Source: Minisyncoccota bacterium (GTDB lineage: Bacteria; Patescibacteriota; Minisyncoccia; UBA6257; 02-FULL-45-10c). Taken from it: a stretch of 39,710 nt of DNA. Numbering within the stretch: position 1 is the stretch's first letter; each line of letters starts with the position of its first letter. The position numbers and the translations under genes were made by a program. Positions 28,726 to 37,541 of the stretch are shown here, in pieces. The stretch is taken from positions 11,977 to 51,686 of the forward strand of contig JAQURY010000002.1 of assembly GCA_028715395.1 (NCBI GenBank). The letters are read 5' to 3'. Under the pieces are notes generated by a model. It saw only the letters and a program-made list of their open reading frames with translations. It did no database searches and was not told the origin of the DNA.

Positions 28726-29129
28726 TTCAAGAAAATTGGGCATACAGCGAAACGGTAAAAGACCATTTTTTCAATCCGAGAAATTATCTGAGGGAAACGG
28801 ATGATTTCAAGGCGGACGGAAAAGGAACCGCGGGCAGTCCCGTTTGCGGCGATTTGCTTACGGTCTGGATAAAAGTGGACGGAAATAAAATAAAAGAGTG
28901 CAAATGGCAGACATTCGGCTGCGCTTCGGCCATCGCGTCTTCTTCGATGATGTCGGTGATGGCGACGGAAAACGGCGGAATGGATTTGGATGAAGCAATG
29001 AAACTGGAGCCGAAAAAAATAATGGAACGGCTCGGCGGTTTGCCGGACGAAAAATTCCATTGCTCGGTTTTGGGGCATCTGGCTTTGAGGGAGGCGATAA
29101 AGGATTACCGCAGTAAAAACGCCAAGTAA
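28722..29129 (+). CDS. iscU: Fe-S cluster scaffold (IscU/NifU-N-like)
   Basis: Three Cys motifs: GSPVCGDLLTVWI, TFGCASAIASSSMMS, KFHCSVLGHLALREAI; ATGA overlap with iscS. Confidence 0.9.
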   Translation: MIQENWAYSETVKDHFFNPRNYLRETDDFKADGKGTAGSPVCGDLLTVWIKVDGNKIKECKWQTFGCASAIASSSMMSVMATENGGMDLDEAMKLEPKKIMERLGGLPDEKFHCSVLGHLALREAIKDYRSKNAK

Positions 29130-29130
29130 A

Positions 29131-29346
29131 TTACTTCTGGATCTTTATGATTTTTACGGGGCAAACATCCGCCGCTTCTTTGGCGCAATCCGCATCCGCG
29201 GTTTCAAGCTCTAAATTGCCGCTATTTTCCTTGGAATTTTTGAGGGTGGCCTTGCTGTCTTCGGACATTTCAAACATTGAGGGACAAACCGAAACGCAGG
29301 CGCCGCAGCCGATACATTTATTTCTTTCTTGGATAATTTTCGCCAT
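29131..29346 (-). CDS. Small 4Fe-4S ferredoxin
   Basis: CIGCGACVSVCPSMF plus distal CxxxxxDVCP; 71 aa, N-terminal MAKIIQERNK. Confidence 0.9.
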   Translation of the reverse strand: MAKIIQERNKCIGCGACVSVCPSMFEMSEDSKATLKNSKENSGNLELETADADCAKEAADVCPVKIIKIQK

Positions 29347-29370
29347 ATGTATTAAGATTAAAATAATTAT

Positions 29371-30114
29371 ATGCTAAATGGAAAAAAAATAATAGTGGTT
29401 CTTCCGGCTTACAATGCCGAAAAAACTCTGGAAAGAACTTTAAACGCCATACCCAAAGGATTCGCGGACGATATAATTTTAGTTGACGATTGCAGCAGGG
29501 ATAAAACAGTGGAGGTTTCGCGGAAGCTAGGAATAAAAACGTTTGTTCACGAGAAAAATCTTGGCTATGGCGGCAACCAAAAAACCTGCTACAGAGAATC
29601 TTTGAAGTTAGGAGCGGACATCGCCATTATGGTTCATCCGGATTTTCAATATGACCCGACTTTTATTCCGCAAATGCTGGAGCCGGTGGCGAAAGGAGAA
29701 GCGGATGCGGTTTTCGGTTCGCGGATGAAAATTCCGCAGAATGCGCTCAAGGGAGGGATGCCTTATTGGAAATTTTTGGCGAACATATTTTTGACCAAAG
29801 TTGAGAATTTTATTTTGGGAATGAATCTGAGCGAATATCATTCGGGGTTCCGCGCTTACAGCAAAAAAGTGATGCAGCTGCCGCTGGAGCTGAATTCCGA
29901 TGATTTTGTTTTTGACACGGAAATAATCGTCCAGATGAAAGTGGCAGGAATGAAAATAAACGAAATCCCAATTTCCACCCGTTATTTTCCGGAAGCATCG
30001 ATGATCGGATTTATCAGAAGCTCGCAATACGGATTGGCAATTCTGGGAGTGCTGAAAAAATATATATTGCTTAAGCTCGGCTTAAAAAAGTATGAGCAAT
30101 TTAACGTCAAATAA
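29371..30114 (+). CDS. GT2 glycosyltransferase (DPM1/WcaA-like)
   Basis: VVLPAYNAEKTLERTL; LVDDCSRDKT; HEKNLGYGGNQKTCYRE; MVHPDFQYDP; FGSRMKI. Confidence 0.87.
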   Translation: MLNGKKIIVVLPAYNAEKTLERTLNAIPKGFADDIILVDDCSRDKTVEVSRKLGIKTFVHEKNLGYGGNQKTCYRESLKLGADIAIMVHPDFQYDPTFIPQMLEPVAKGEADAVFGSRMKIPQNALKGGMPYWKFLANIFLTKVENFILGMNLSEYHSGFRAYSKKVMQLPLELNSDDFVFDTEIIVQMKVAGMKINEIPISTRYFPEASMIGFIRSSQYGLAILGVLKKYILLKLGLKKYEQFNVK

Positions 30115-31519
30115 ATATTTTAATTTCGGGCTGATTGCGCTGGCGATTGTCTGGGTCGTCGTTTATTCAAGCATTACTTTAACGACCAAGCCGCGGCTTT
30201 GGGTTGATGAGGCAAAAAGCATTGAGCTGGCGGAAAGTTTTGCCGATTACGGAAAATTGGATATTCAAACCGCGCCGGGAAAATTTTCCGGTATCCCGCA
30301 ATTGCTGCAATCCACTGGTTATCCGGTAACTGCGCCACTGGCTTTGATTTTCAAGATTTTCGGCAACAGCCTGGTTGCGGCAAGGGTTTTCATGCTGGCC
30401 TGGATGATTGCCGCTTTAATCGGGATTTATTCGCTGGGAAGGAGAATTTTTGGCGAGAAAGAGGCGATTTTAGCCGTATTTTTAACGGCTTCATTTGCTT
30501 CGTTTTTTGACAGCGGAAGGACGGTTGTCGGCGAAATTCCGGGATTTGTTTTTTTGACGTGCGGAATATATTGCTGTCTTTTGAAAAAAAATTATTATCT
30601 GAGCGGATTGTTTCTCGGGCTGGCGGTTGTAACCAAGCCGTCGGTATTTTTAGCGATAGCGCCGGCGATTTTCCTGGCTTTTATTTTTGAAGGCAGGGGA
30701 TTTATCGGAAAAATTTTGAAAACCGGCATAGGAATGATTCCGGCGGCAATCGGCTGGATATTGCTGGTTTTGGGAAACCCATTCGTAAAATCTTCCTGGG
30801 AGAGCATTTTAAATTTTTTCAAAAATCCTTATAGTTCCGATTCGGTTGGCGGAAACATGCTTAGTAATTTTCTCGGATTTTTCCATTCAACAACCCTGAT
30901 TTATTTCGGAATTTTATTTTTAGTCGTAATAACGGCAAGGTTTTTTTTGAACGATCAGAAATTAAAATCAATTTACAATTTCGCGATTATTTACGGAGCT
31001 TTGGCCTTTGTTTATTATCTGCGTAGTCCGGGCTGGCTGAGATATATAGTAGTCGCCGAACTCTTGATTTTATTTTTATTGCCGGAAGCTTTGCGGATTA
31101 TCGCGGATAAAATTCCTAAAATTGGAGGATGTGCCGTGCGGCTGGTGGCCACAGGCGCCGTTTTTCTGATTGCCGTCCAGACATTCCATCTTTTCACGGC
31201 GGCGCAGATTTATACGTCCGATACGGCCATCAAAACCGCGGATTATCTGAATGAAAAATTTTCCGGAAAATCCATCGGCGTGATGAATTCTTTGGGAGTT
31301 TCAATTTTATTGGATGCGGATAAAAAATATCAGATTGTCGAGATGGCGGGCATTCCTGTTATAGGAGAAAATCCTTTATCCGCGAATCCGCTTCCGGAAG
31401 TTATCGTTTCGGTTATCGGGGACAAGTTTTTGGAACAGGGAAGACCGGTTTTGGAGAAAAAATACCGCTTAACCGATAATTTTGACGGATACGATATCTA
31501 TACTTTAGCCGGTTTTTAA
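30092..31519 (+). CDS. GT-C (PMT/ArnT-like) membrane glycosyltransferase
   Basis: TTKPRLWVDEAKSIELAESFADYGKLDI; repeated TM segments; 23-nt overlap with preceding GT2. Confidence 0.78.
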   Translation: MSNLTSNKYFNFGLIALAIVWVVVYSSITLTTKPRLWVDEAKSIELAESFADYGKLDIQTAPGKFSGIPQLLQSTGYPVTAPLALIFKIFGNSLVAARVFMLAWMIAALIGIYSLGRRIFGEKEAILAVFLTASFASFFDSGRTVVGEIPGFVFLTCGIYCCLLKKNYYLSGLFLGLAVVTKPSVFLAIAPAIFLAFIFEGRGFIGKILKTGIGMIPAAIGWILLVLGNPFVKSSWESILNFFKNPYSSDSVGGNMLSNFLGFFHSTTLIYFGILFLVVITARFFLNDQKLKSIYNFAIIYGALAFVYYLRSPGWLRYIVVAELLILFLLPEALRIIADKIPKIGGCAVRLVATGAVFLIAVQTFHLFTAAQIYTSDTAIKTADYLNEKFSGKSIGVMNSLGVSILLDADKKYQIVEMAGIPVIGENPLSANPLPEVIVSVIGDKFLEQGRPVLEKKYRLTDNFDGYDIYTLAGF

Positions 31520-31521
31520 TT

Positions 31522-31550
31522 TTGACAATAAAGGAAGTTTTCCTTAATCT
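31522..31550 (+). promoter_or_regulatory. Sigma70-type promoter for gmd: TTGACA - 17 nt - TAATCT
   Basis: TTGACA 31522-31527; TAATCT 31545-31550; spacer contains AAGGAA-GTT-TTCCTT inverted repeat (31531-31545). Confidence 0.7.
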
Positions 31551-31597
31551 TTAAATCAGTTGTTTCCTAAAATGAAAATTGACTGAAGAGGAGGACT

Positions 31598-32578
31598 TTG
31601 ATGTCAAAAAGAGCTTTGATTACCGGCATAACGGGACAAGACGGTTCTTATCTGGCGGAATTCTTGCTGGAACGGGAATATGAAGTCTTCGGACTGGAAA
31701 GAAGAAACAGCCAGAAGAACAGACAGAACATCGAGCACATTCTGGACAGCATAGAACTTGTTTCGGGAGATTTGTCGGATCAGGGCTCGATTATACTTGC
31801 CTTGAACGAAGTTGTTCCCGACGAGGTCTACAATCTGGCTTCCCAGTCGTTCGTCCACGAGTCGTGGAAACAGCCGATATTTACGGCTGATGTAACGGGC
31901 CTGGGGGCGGCGAGAGTTCTGGAAGCGATTCGGCAGATAGACCCGAAGATAAAGTTTTACCAAGCTTCTTCTTCGGAAATGTTCGGAAAGGTCCAGGAGA
32001 TGCCGCAAAGGGAAAAGACGATGTTTTACCCGAGAAGCCCTTACGGCGCGGCGAAACTTTACGCGCACTGGATGACGGTGAATTACCGCGAATCATACGG
32101 GATGTTCGCCGCGTCCGGGATTTTGTTCAATCACGAATCTCCGAGGAGAGGACTGGAATTCGTCATGAGAAAAATCACCAACGCGGCGGCTAGAATAAAG
32201 CTGGGCATGGCAAAGGAATTGCGGCTCGGCAATCTGGACGCTAAACGCGACTGGGGATTTTCCGGCGATTACGTAAAGGCAATGTGGATGATGCTCCAGC
32301 AGGAAAAACCGGACGATTTTGTAATCGCCACGGGAGAGGAGCACTCGGTCAGAGAATTCGTCGAGGAAGCGTTCGGCTGTCTGGATCTTGACTACGAGAA
32401 ATACGTAGTCATTGACCAGAAGTTCGTCCGCCCGGCCGAAGTGGACATATTGAAAGGAGATGCCTCCAAGGCCAGGAATATTTTGAAGTGGGAGCCGAAA
32501 GTGACTTTCAGAGAACTTGTCCAAATGATGGTTGAGTCGGACATGAAGATTCTGCAAGGTTCGACTGCCCGAGTTTAA
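31598..32578 (+). CDS. gmd: GDP-mannose 4,6-dehydratase
   Basis: [96 protein letters not shown] gaggagg upstream of ATG 31598. Confidence 0.95.
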   Translation: MMSKRALITGITGQDGSYLAEFLLEREYEVFGLERRNSQKNRQNIEHILDSIELVSGDLSDQGSIILALNEVVPDEVYNLASQSFVHESWKQPIFTADVTGLGAARVLEAIRQIDPKIKFYQASSSEMFGKVQEMPQREKTMFYPRSPYGAAKLYAHWMTVNYRESYGMFAASGILFNHESPRRGLEFVMRKITNAAARIKLGMAKELRLGNLDAKRDWGFSGDYVKAMWMMLQQEKPDDFVIATGEEHSVREFVEEAFGCLDLDYEKYVVIDQKFVRPAEVDILKGDASKARNILKWEPKVTFRELVQMMVESDMKILQGSTARV

Positions 32579-32589
32579 CGGAAAAAAAT

Positions 32590-32621
32590 AGCCGCCCTAT
32601 TTTATCAAAGGGCGGCTTTTT
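32590..32621 (+). terminator. Rho-independent terminator after gmd
   Basis: agccgccc - tattttatcaaa - gggcggct followed by tttta. Confidence 0.88.
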
Positions 32622-32651
32622 ATTGAATGACAAAATTGCCGGTTTTAAAGT

Positions 32652-32657
32652 TATAAT
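32652..32657 (+). promoter_or_regulatory. Candidate -10 box TATAAT, 7 nt before ATG 32665
   Basis: agtTATAATtaatacaATGAATTTGCC, just downstream of the gmd terminator. Confidence 0.55.
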
Positions 32658-32664
32658 TAATACA

Positions 32665-33771
32665 ATGAATTTGCCAAAAATTTGCTTTATAATTCCGGAA
32701 TATGACAGAAAGACTCCGACCCATTTCAATTATTTATATAATTTTATAAAAATTATTTCCGAGGACCTGGATGTTTTTTTGATTGTGGAAAAAGGCGGGA
32801 AGCCGGACATCAGCCTTAAAAACGGGAAGATTTTTTTTGCCGGAGGATTCGCGCCATGGCGTCTTTTAAAAACCAAATTGCTGATTTTTTACGCGCGCTT
32901 TTTGGGATATAGGGATTTTTATGTCCATTATTCTTTTTTTGCCGCCTATATAGCTTCTTGCATAACAAAAATTTACGGAGGCAGAGTTTTTTACTGGAAT
33001 TGCGGATTGCCGTGGAATTACAGAAGATTTTTTTTGCGCGACTGGTTTGAACGATTTGTTTACAAAACAGTCTCTTTTTTAGTGACCGGAACGGAAGAAT
33101 TAAAGAAGGAATACGCTCGCCATTACGGTTTGCCTCTTGAAAAAATAAAAGTGATGCCGAACTGGATTGATGTTGAAAGCGTTAAAAGCCGGGCCGCGGG
33201 CGTTAAAAAAGACAAATTGAAGGCCAATCTGGATATTTCTCCGGACAAGAAAATTATTCTTTTCGCGCACAGGCTCTCAAAAAGAAAAGGCGCGCATTAT
33301 TTGCCGGAGATTTTGAGGGGCTTGAAAAACGAAAATATTGTTTTGCTGGTTGCGGGCGACGGGCCTGAACGAACGGATTTGGAATTAAAAATAAAGAATG
33401 ACGGATTAAGCGATAAGGCGAGATTTTTGGGGTGGGTGCCGCAGGAAAAAATAGCTGAATATTTTGCCATTTCAGATTTATTTTTGATGCCTTCGGAAGA
33501 GGAGGGATTTCCGCACGTTATCCTGGAGGCTATGGCTGCCGAAGTCCCATTTTTGGCTTTTGAAGTCGGGGGCGTAAAAGAGATAATTCCGCCTCAATTA
33601 AGTGACTTTATGGCGCTTCCGGGAGGTATTAATATGATAGTTTCAAAGGCAAAAGAACTGATTAAAAAACCGCCGCAGGAATTGAATAATATTAAATCCG
33701 CGGAGCGGGAATGGGTTAAGAAATTCGATATTTCGGAAGTTGCCGATAAATTTAAAAAACTGTTAATATAA
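32665..33771 (+). CDS. GT4-family glycosyltransferase
   Basis: MNLPKICFIIPEYDRKTPTHFNYLYNF; FAHRLSKRKGAHYLPEIL; GDGPERTDLELKIKNDGL; MPSEEEGFPHVILEAMAAEVPFLAFEVGGVKEII. Start moved from 32623 to 32665. Confidence 0.85.
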   Translation: MNLPKICFIIPEYDRKTPTHFNYLYNFIKIISEDLDVFLIVEKGGKPDISLKNGKIFFAGGFAPWRLLKTKLLIFYARFLGYRDFYVHYSFFAAYIASCITKIYGGRVFYWNCGLPWNYRRFFLRDWFERFVYKTVSFLVTGTEELKKEYARHYGLPLEKIKVMPNWIDVESVKSRAAGVKKDKLKANLDISPDKKIILFAHRLSKRKGAHYLPEILRGLKNENIVLLVAGDGPERTDLELKIKNDGLSDKARFLGWVPQEKIAEYFAISDLFLMPSEEEGFPHVILEAMAAEVPFLAFEVGGVKEIIPPQLSDFMALPGGINMIVSKAKELIKKPPQELNNIKSAEREWVKKFDISEVADKFKKLLI

Positions 33772-33778
33772 ACCAATT

Positions 33779-34966
33779 ATGAAATACGATTTGTGCATTA
33801 TAGGCGGAGCCGGGCATGTCGGTTTGCCGTTCGGAGTCGTTGCCGCAACCAAAGGAATAAAAACCGCGCTTTTCGACCTCAATAAAAATTCTCTGGAAAA
33901 AATCAGCCGGGGAGAATTTCCTTTTACGGAAGAAGGGGGAGAAAAAGAATTGAAGCTTGCCTTAAAGAAAAAGAAACTTTTTGTTTCCGATTCTCCGCGC
34001 GTAATAAAGCAGAGCGATATGGTTTTGCTGGTAATCGGAACGCCGGTTGATGAATATCTGAGTCCCGACGTAAGCCAGATTATGAAAGCAATCGGCGCTT
34101 ACCTTCCTTATTTCAAAAACGGGCAGATTTTAATATTGCGGAGCACGGTTTATCCGGGTACTTCGGAAAGAATCCAAAAATTTTTGTTGAAGAACAGGAA
34201 AAAAGTGGATGTGGTTTTTTGCCCGGAAAGAATCGTTCAGGGGAAAGCCGTAAAGGAATTGAAAGATTTGCCGCAGATTGTTTCAGGCTTCAACGAAAAA
34301 GCGGTTTCAAAAGCGGAAAAGTTTTTCAAAAAAATAACTTCCAGAAAAATCGTCAATCTTAAGCCAATAGAAGCGGAGCTGGCGAAATTATTCTGCAATG
34401 CCTGGAGATATATCCAATTTGCCGCGGCAAACCAGTTTTTCATGATTGCCAAGGACCATAACCTGGACTACAGGGCGATTTACAAAGGCATGAAAGAAGA
34501 TTATTCGAGGATGAAGGATTTGCCTTCGCCGGGATTTGCGGCCGGGCCGTGCCTGCTTAAAGATACAATGCAGCTTTCGGCTTTTCACAATAACAGATTT
34601 TTCCTGGGGCATTCGGCGCTGCTTATCAACGAGGGATTGCCGAATTACGTTGTTAATAAATTAAAAGAGATGGGCGGATTGGAAGACAAAACAGTCGGGA
34701 TTTTGGGAATGGCTTTTAAATCGGAAATCGACGACATCAGGGATAGCTTGTCTTACAAGCTGAAAAAAGTCGCTCATTTGGAAAGCAAGAACGTCCTTTG
34801 CCACGACCCCTATGTCAAAGATGCTTCGCTGAGCCCGTTGGACACGGTTTTAACCGAATCGGATATCGTTATTTTAGCCACTCCTCATGCCGCGTATAAG
34901 AAAATAAAGCCCGAAAAATATCCCGATAAAAAATTCATAGATATCTGGCATTTTTGGGGCAATTAA
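33779..34966 (+). CDS. Nucleotide-sugar (UDP-sugar) dehydrogenase, WecC/Ugd superfamily
   Basis: IIGGAGHVGLPFGVVAATKG; VIGTPVDEYLSPD; STVYPGTSE; FAAGPCLLKDTMQL (catalytic Cys); GMAFKSEIDDIRDSLSYKL. Confidence 0.9.
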   Translation: MKYDLCIIGGAGHVGLPFGVVAATKGIKTALFDLNKNSLEKISRGEFPFTEEGGEKELKLALKKKKLFVSDSPRVIKQSDMVLLVIGTPVDEYLSPDVSQIMKAIGAYLPYFKNGQILILRSTVYPGTSERIQKFLLKNRKKVDVVFCPERIVQGKAVKELKDLPQIVSGFNEKAVSKAEKFFKKITSRKIVNLKPIEAELAKLFCNAWRYIQFAAANQFFMIAKDHNLDYRAIYKGMKEDYSRMKDLPSPGFAAGPCLLKDTMQLSAFHNNRFFLGHSALLINEGLPNYVVNKLKEMGGLEDKTVGILGMAFKSEIDDIRDSLSYKLKKVAHLESKNVLCHDPYVKDASLSPLDTVLTESDIVILATPHAAYKKIKPEKYPDKKFIDIWHFWGN

Positions 34967-34971
34967 CGGCT

Positions 34972-35487
34972 ATGCATAAAAAAGTGGTTCCCGCCGGGAA
35001 ATTCATCAAAAAATCTCTTTTTGATAAAATACAGAAATCAATTCCGATTGTCTGCGTTGATTTGGTGTTTTTCAGAAACCTCGGGAAAAAAGCGGAAACG
35101 CTGCTTTTAAAAAGAAAAATATATCCCGAAATAGGGAAGTGGTGCGTTATCGGAGGCAGAGTTTTAAAAGGCGAGCAGCTTCGGAATACGATTGACCGCC
35201 AGGCGGGACGGGAACTGGGAGTGAAAGTAAAAGTGATTTCTCCCTGGAATTTCAATAATCCGGTCGCGGTTTTCAGCGAACCCAAAGCGGACGCCCAAAA
35301 GCATTATGTAGTTTTGGTTTATCCCGTAATAATGAAGGGAAAGTCTTATAATGAAAGCGGGCCGGAATTCAGCGAGGCCAAGTGGTTTCCAATTAACAGA
35401 ATTCCGGGCAAAATGGCTTTTAAACATTTGAACGAAGTAAAATGCGCGATAAAGCTTCTAAAAAAAGAAGGAAAAATAAATGGATAA
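34972..35487 (+). CDS. Nudix-family protein, GDP-mannose mannosyl hydrolase (Gmm)-like
   Basis: IPIVCVDLVFF; GKWCVIGGRVLKGEQLRNTIDRQAGRELGVKV (modified Nudix box); HYVVLVYPV. ATG 34972 preferred over 34954, which lies inside the upstream CDS. Confidence 0.8.
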   Translation: MHKKVVPAGKFIKKSLFDKIQKSIPIVCVDLVFFRNLGKKAETLLLKRKIYPEIGKWCVIGGRVLKGEQLRNTIDRQAGRELGVKVKVISPWNFNNPVAVFSEPKADAQKHYVVLVYPVIMKGKSYNESGPEFSEAKWFPINRIPGKMAFKHLNEVKCAIKLLKKEGKING

Positions 35488-36490
35488 TAAAAATAAAAAA
35501 ATTCTTATTACGGGCGGAGCCGGGTTTATCGGATATTTTTTGACCAAGCATCTCTTGGAAGAATACGGGGATAATTGCGAATTAGTTTTGGTTGATAATT
35601 TCCAGCGCGGAAAAACTGACGAAGATTTTAAAAAACTTATTGGAGACAAAAGAATAAAATTTTTAGAGCTTGATCTTACAGATATCAATTCTTACGGAAA
35701 GCTGGGAAACGGCTACGATTACGTTTATCATTTGGCGGCGATAAACGGAACGAAAAATTTTTACGCGATGCCGCACGAGACTTTGCGGATAAGCACACTT
35801 TCCCTTATTTACATTCTTGAATGGTTCAGAAAAGAAAATAGCCAGGGGAAAATCTGCTTTACTTCTTCTAACGAAGCTTATGCGGGAGCTTTGAGCGCTT
35901 TCGGCAAGCTGCCGATACCTACCCCCGAAAACGTTCCATTGGTTGTCGAGGATACTTATAATCCGCGCTGGTCTTATGCCGGCTCGAAATTGGTCGGAGA
36001 ACTTTTCATGATCAATTACGCCAAAATGTATAATTTCAGAGGAGTGATAGTGCGGCCGCATAATTTTTACGGGCCGAGAGCGGGCTATGATCATGTGATT
36101 CCGGAATTTTCGCAGAGAATCGCCCAAAAAGTAGATCCGTTTCCGATTTATGGCGCGGATGATACCAGAACTTTTTGCTATATAACCGACGCGGTGCGCG
36201 CTATGCGGATGCTGATGGATTCCCAAAATACGGACAGTCAGCCGATAGAAACGGTCCATATCGGAGATTTCAAAGAGGTGACTATGAAAGAATTGGCTGA
36301 AAAAATGTTTGAAGTTACAGGATGGAAACCCAATGCTTTGGATATTAAAAACTCTCCGGAAGGAAGCGTGAAAAGAAGGCTGGCCGATGTTTCCAAACTG
36401 CAGAAGCTTACCGGCTGGAAGCCGGAAATATCCCTGGAACAGGGGCTAAAAACAACATATGACTGGTATCTGGCGAACCCGAAGAAATAA
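35480..36490 (+). CDS. NAD-dependent epimerase/dehydratase (extended SDR)
   Basis: ILITGGAGFIGYFLTKHLLEE; YHLAAINGTKNFY; SYAGSKLVGE (YxxxK); RPHNFYGPRAGYDHVIPEF. Confidence 0.92.
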   Translation: MDNKNKKILITGGAGFIGYFLTKHLLEEYGDNCELVLVDNFQRGKTDEDFKKLIGDKRIKFLELDLTDINSYGKLGNGYDYVYHLAAINGTKNFYAMPHETLRISTLSLIYILEWFRKENSQGKICFTSSNEAYAGALSAFGKLPIPTPENVPLVVEDTYNPRWSYAGSKLVGELFMINYAKMYNFRGVIVRPHNFYGPRAGYDHVIPEFSQRIAQKVDPFPIYGADDTRTFCYITDAVRAMRMLMDSQNTDSQPIETVHIGDFKEVTMKELAEKMFEVTGWKPNALDIKNSPEGSVKRRLADVSKLQKLTGWKPEISLEQGLKTTYDWYLANPKK

Positions 36491-36514
36491 AAAACCGCGG
36501 TTAACGCGGTTTTT
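36490..36514. terminator. Bidirectional terminator between convergent genes
   Basis: aaaaaccgcg-gttaa-cgcggttttt; 10-bp perfect stem; overlaps the stop codons on both strands. Confidence 0.85.
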
Positions 36515-37538
36515 AAATCTTAACTGTTTTTCCGGTCCGGATGGATTTATTCCATTTTTCCGCTAAAATAACCGATTTTATTGCGCTGTTTATGTCTGCG
36601 CCGGTCCATTTTCCTTTTTTGAGGACAGTTTGATTGAAATTTTCCACCTCCTTCTGATAAAGATCGATTTTTTTAGAGAATTTTTTAACAATTTGTTTTT
36701 TAGGCGTTTTAAGCTCCAGTGTTCCCGTTCCGTTCGGTGTGAAAGCATCTTTTAATATCAGCCGTCCGTTGCTTCCGTAAATTACCAGGCGATTTTCCGC
36801 AAAAGGTATTTGGCGGCCGGTGGTTACTTGAACGAGCATTCCCGGCAAGCGGATAATGCCGACGGTCAGTTTGTCCGGTACATTATTTTTTTCGTCTTTA
36901 ACAGCTGTCAGCTCCATGGCTTTTCCGGAAAAAAGAAAATCAAGCAGATCCAGAAGATGTATTCCTCGGGACATTAAAGCTCCTCCTCCCGACAATTTTA
37001 AATTTTCCCGCCAAAGCATATGTTTCGGCAGGGGCGGAAATTTTATTTCTCCGGCGCGGCCGGTTGACCAGTGTATTTCGGCCAAGCGCACCTTCCCCAG
37101 AATTTTTGAATTTATTATTTTTTTGGCTTCCAAAAGCGCGGGATGAAAACGCAGCTGAAAGCCGACGCCGAACAGGCGGCCGTTTTTTTTGGCGGCTTGG
37201 CCGATTTTCAGGGCATCGGCGCTTTTCAAAACCAGCGGTTTTTCGCACAGAACATTTTTTCCAGCGGAAATAGAAAGCAAGGCATGGCCGGCATGCCGGT
37301 AGTTTGGGCTGGAGATAAAAACGGAATTTATAAAATCATTCTTTTTATCTGCGGAGAGCAATTTGTTGAGAGAGTCGGAATGTTTTGCCACATTGTGATT
37401 TCTGGCGAAATTTTCCGTGTGGCGGGAATTATCGCCGGCTACGGCGCTTAATACTCCCATCTTGGAATTTTTTATGGCCTTGGCGATTGTTTCCGCCTGG
37501 TGCCCCAGGCCAACGATAGCCCAATTATTTTTATTCAT
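36513..37538 (-). CDS. Gfo/Idh/MocA-family oxidoreductase
   Basis: WAIVGLGHQAETIAKAIKNSKMGVLSAVAGDN; ISSPNYRHAGHALLSISAGKNVLCEKPLVLKSADALKI; GVGFQLRFHPALLEAK. Confidence 0.9.
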   Translation of the reverse strand: MNKNNWAIVGLGHQAETIAKAIKNSKMGVLSAVAGDNSRHTENFARNHNVAKHSDSLNKLLSADKKNDFINSVFISSPNYRHAGHALLSISAGKNVLCEKPLVLKSADALKIGQAAKKNGRLFGVGFQLRFHPALLEAKKIINSKILGKVRLAEIHWSTGRAGEIKFPPLPKHMLWRENLKLSGGGALMSRGIHLLDLLDFLFSGKAMELTAVKDEKNNVPDKLTVGIIRLPGMLVQVTTGRQIPFAENRLVIYGSNGRLILKDAFTPNGTGTLELKTPKKQIVKKFSKKIDLYQKEVENFNQTVLKKGKWTGADINSAIKSVILAEKWNKSIRTGKTVKI

Positions 37539-37541
37539 GGA

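Noticed and set aside
33779-34966. GPCLLKD instead of GPCLPKD in the nucleotide-sugar dehydrogenase
   Set aside because: Catalytic Cys and Lys/Asp context are retained; a single substitution is not enough to propose altered activity.
36940-37451. Overlapping small ORFs on both strands within the Gfo/Idh/MocA gene
   Set aside because: Shadow ORFs (Arg/Lys-rich, no motifs) inside a well-supported oxidoreductase CDS.
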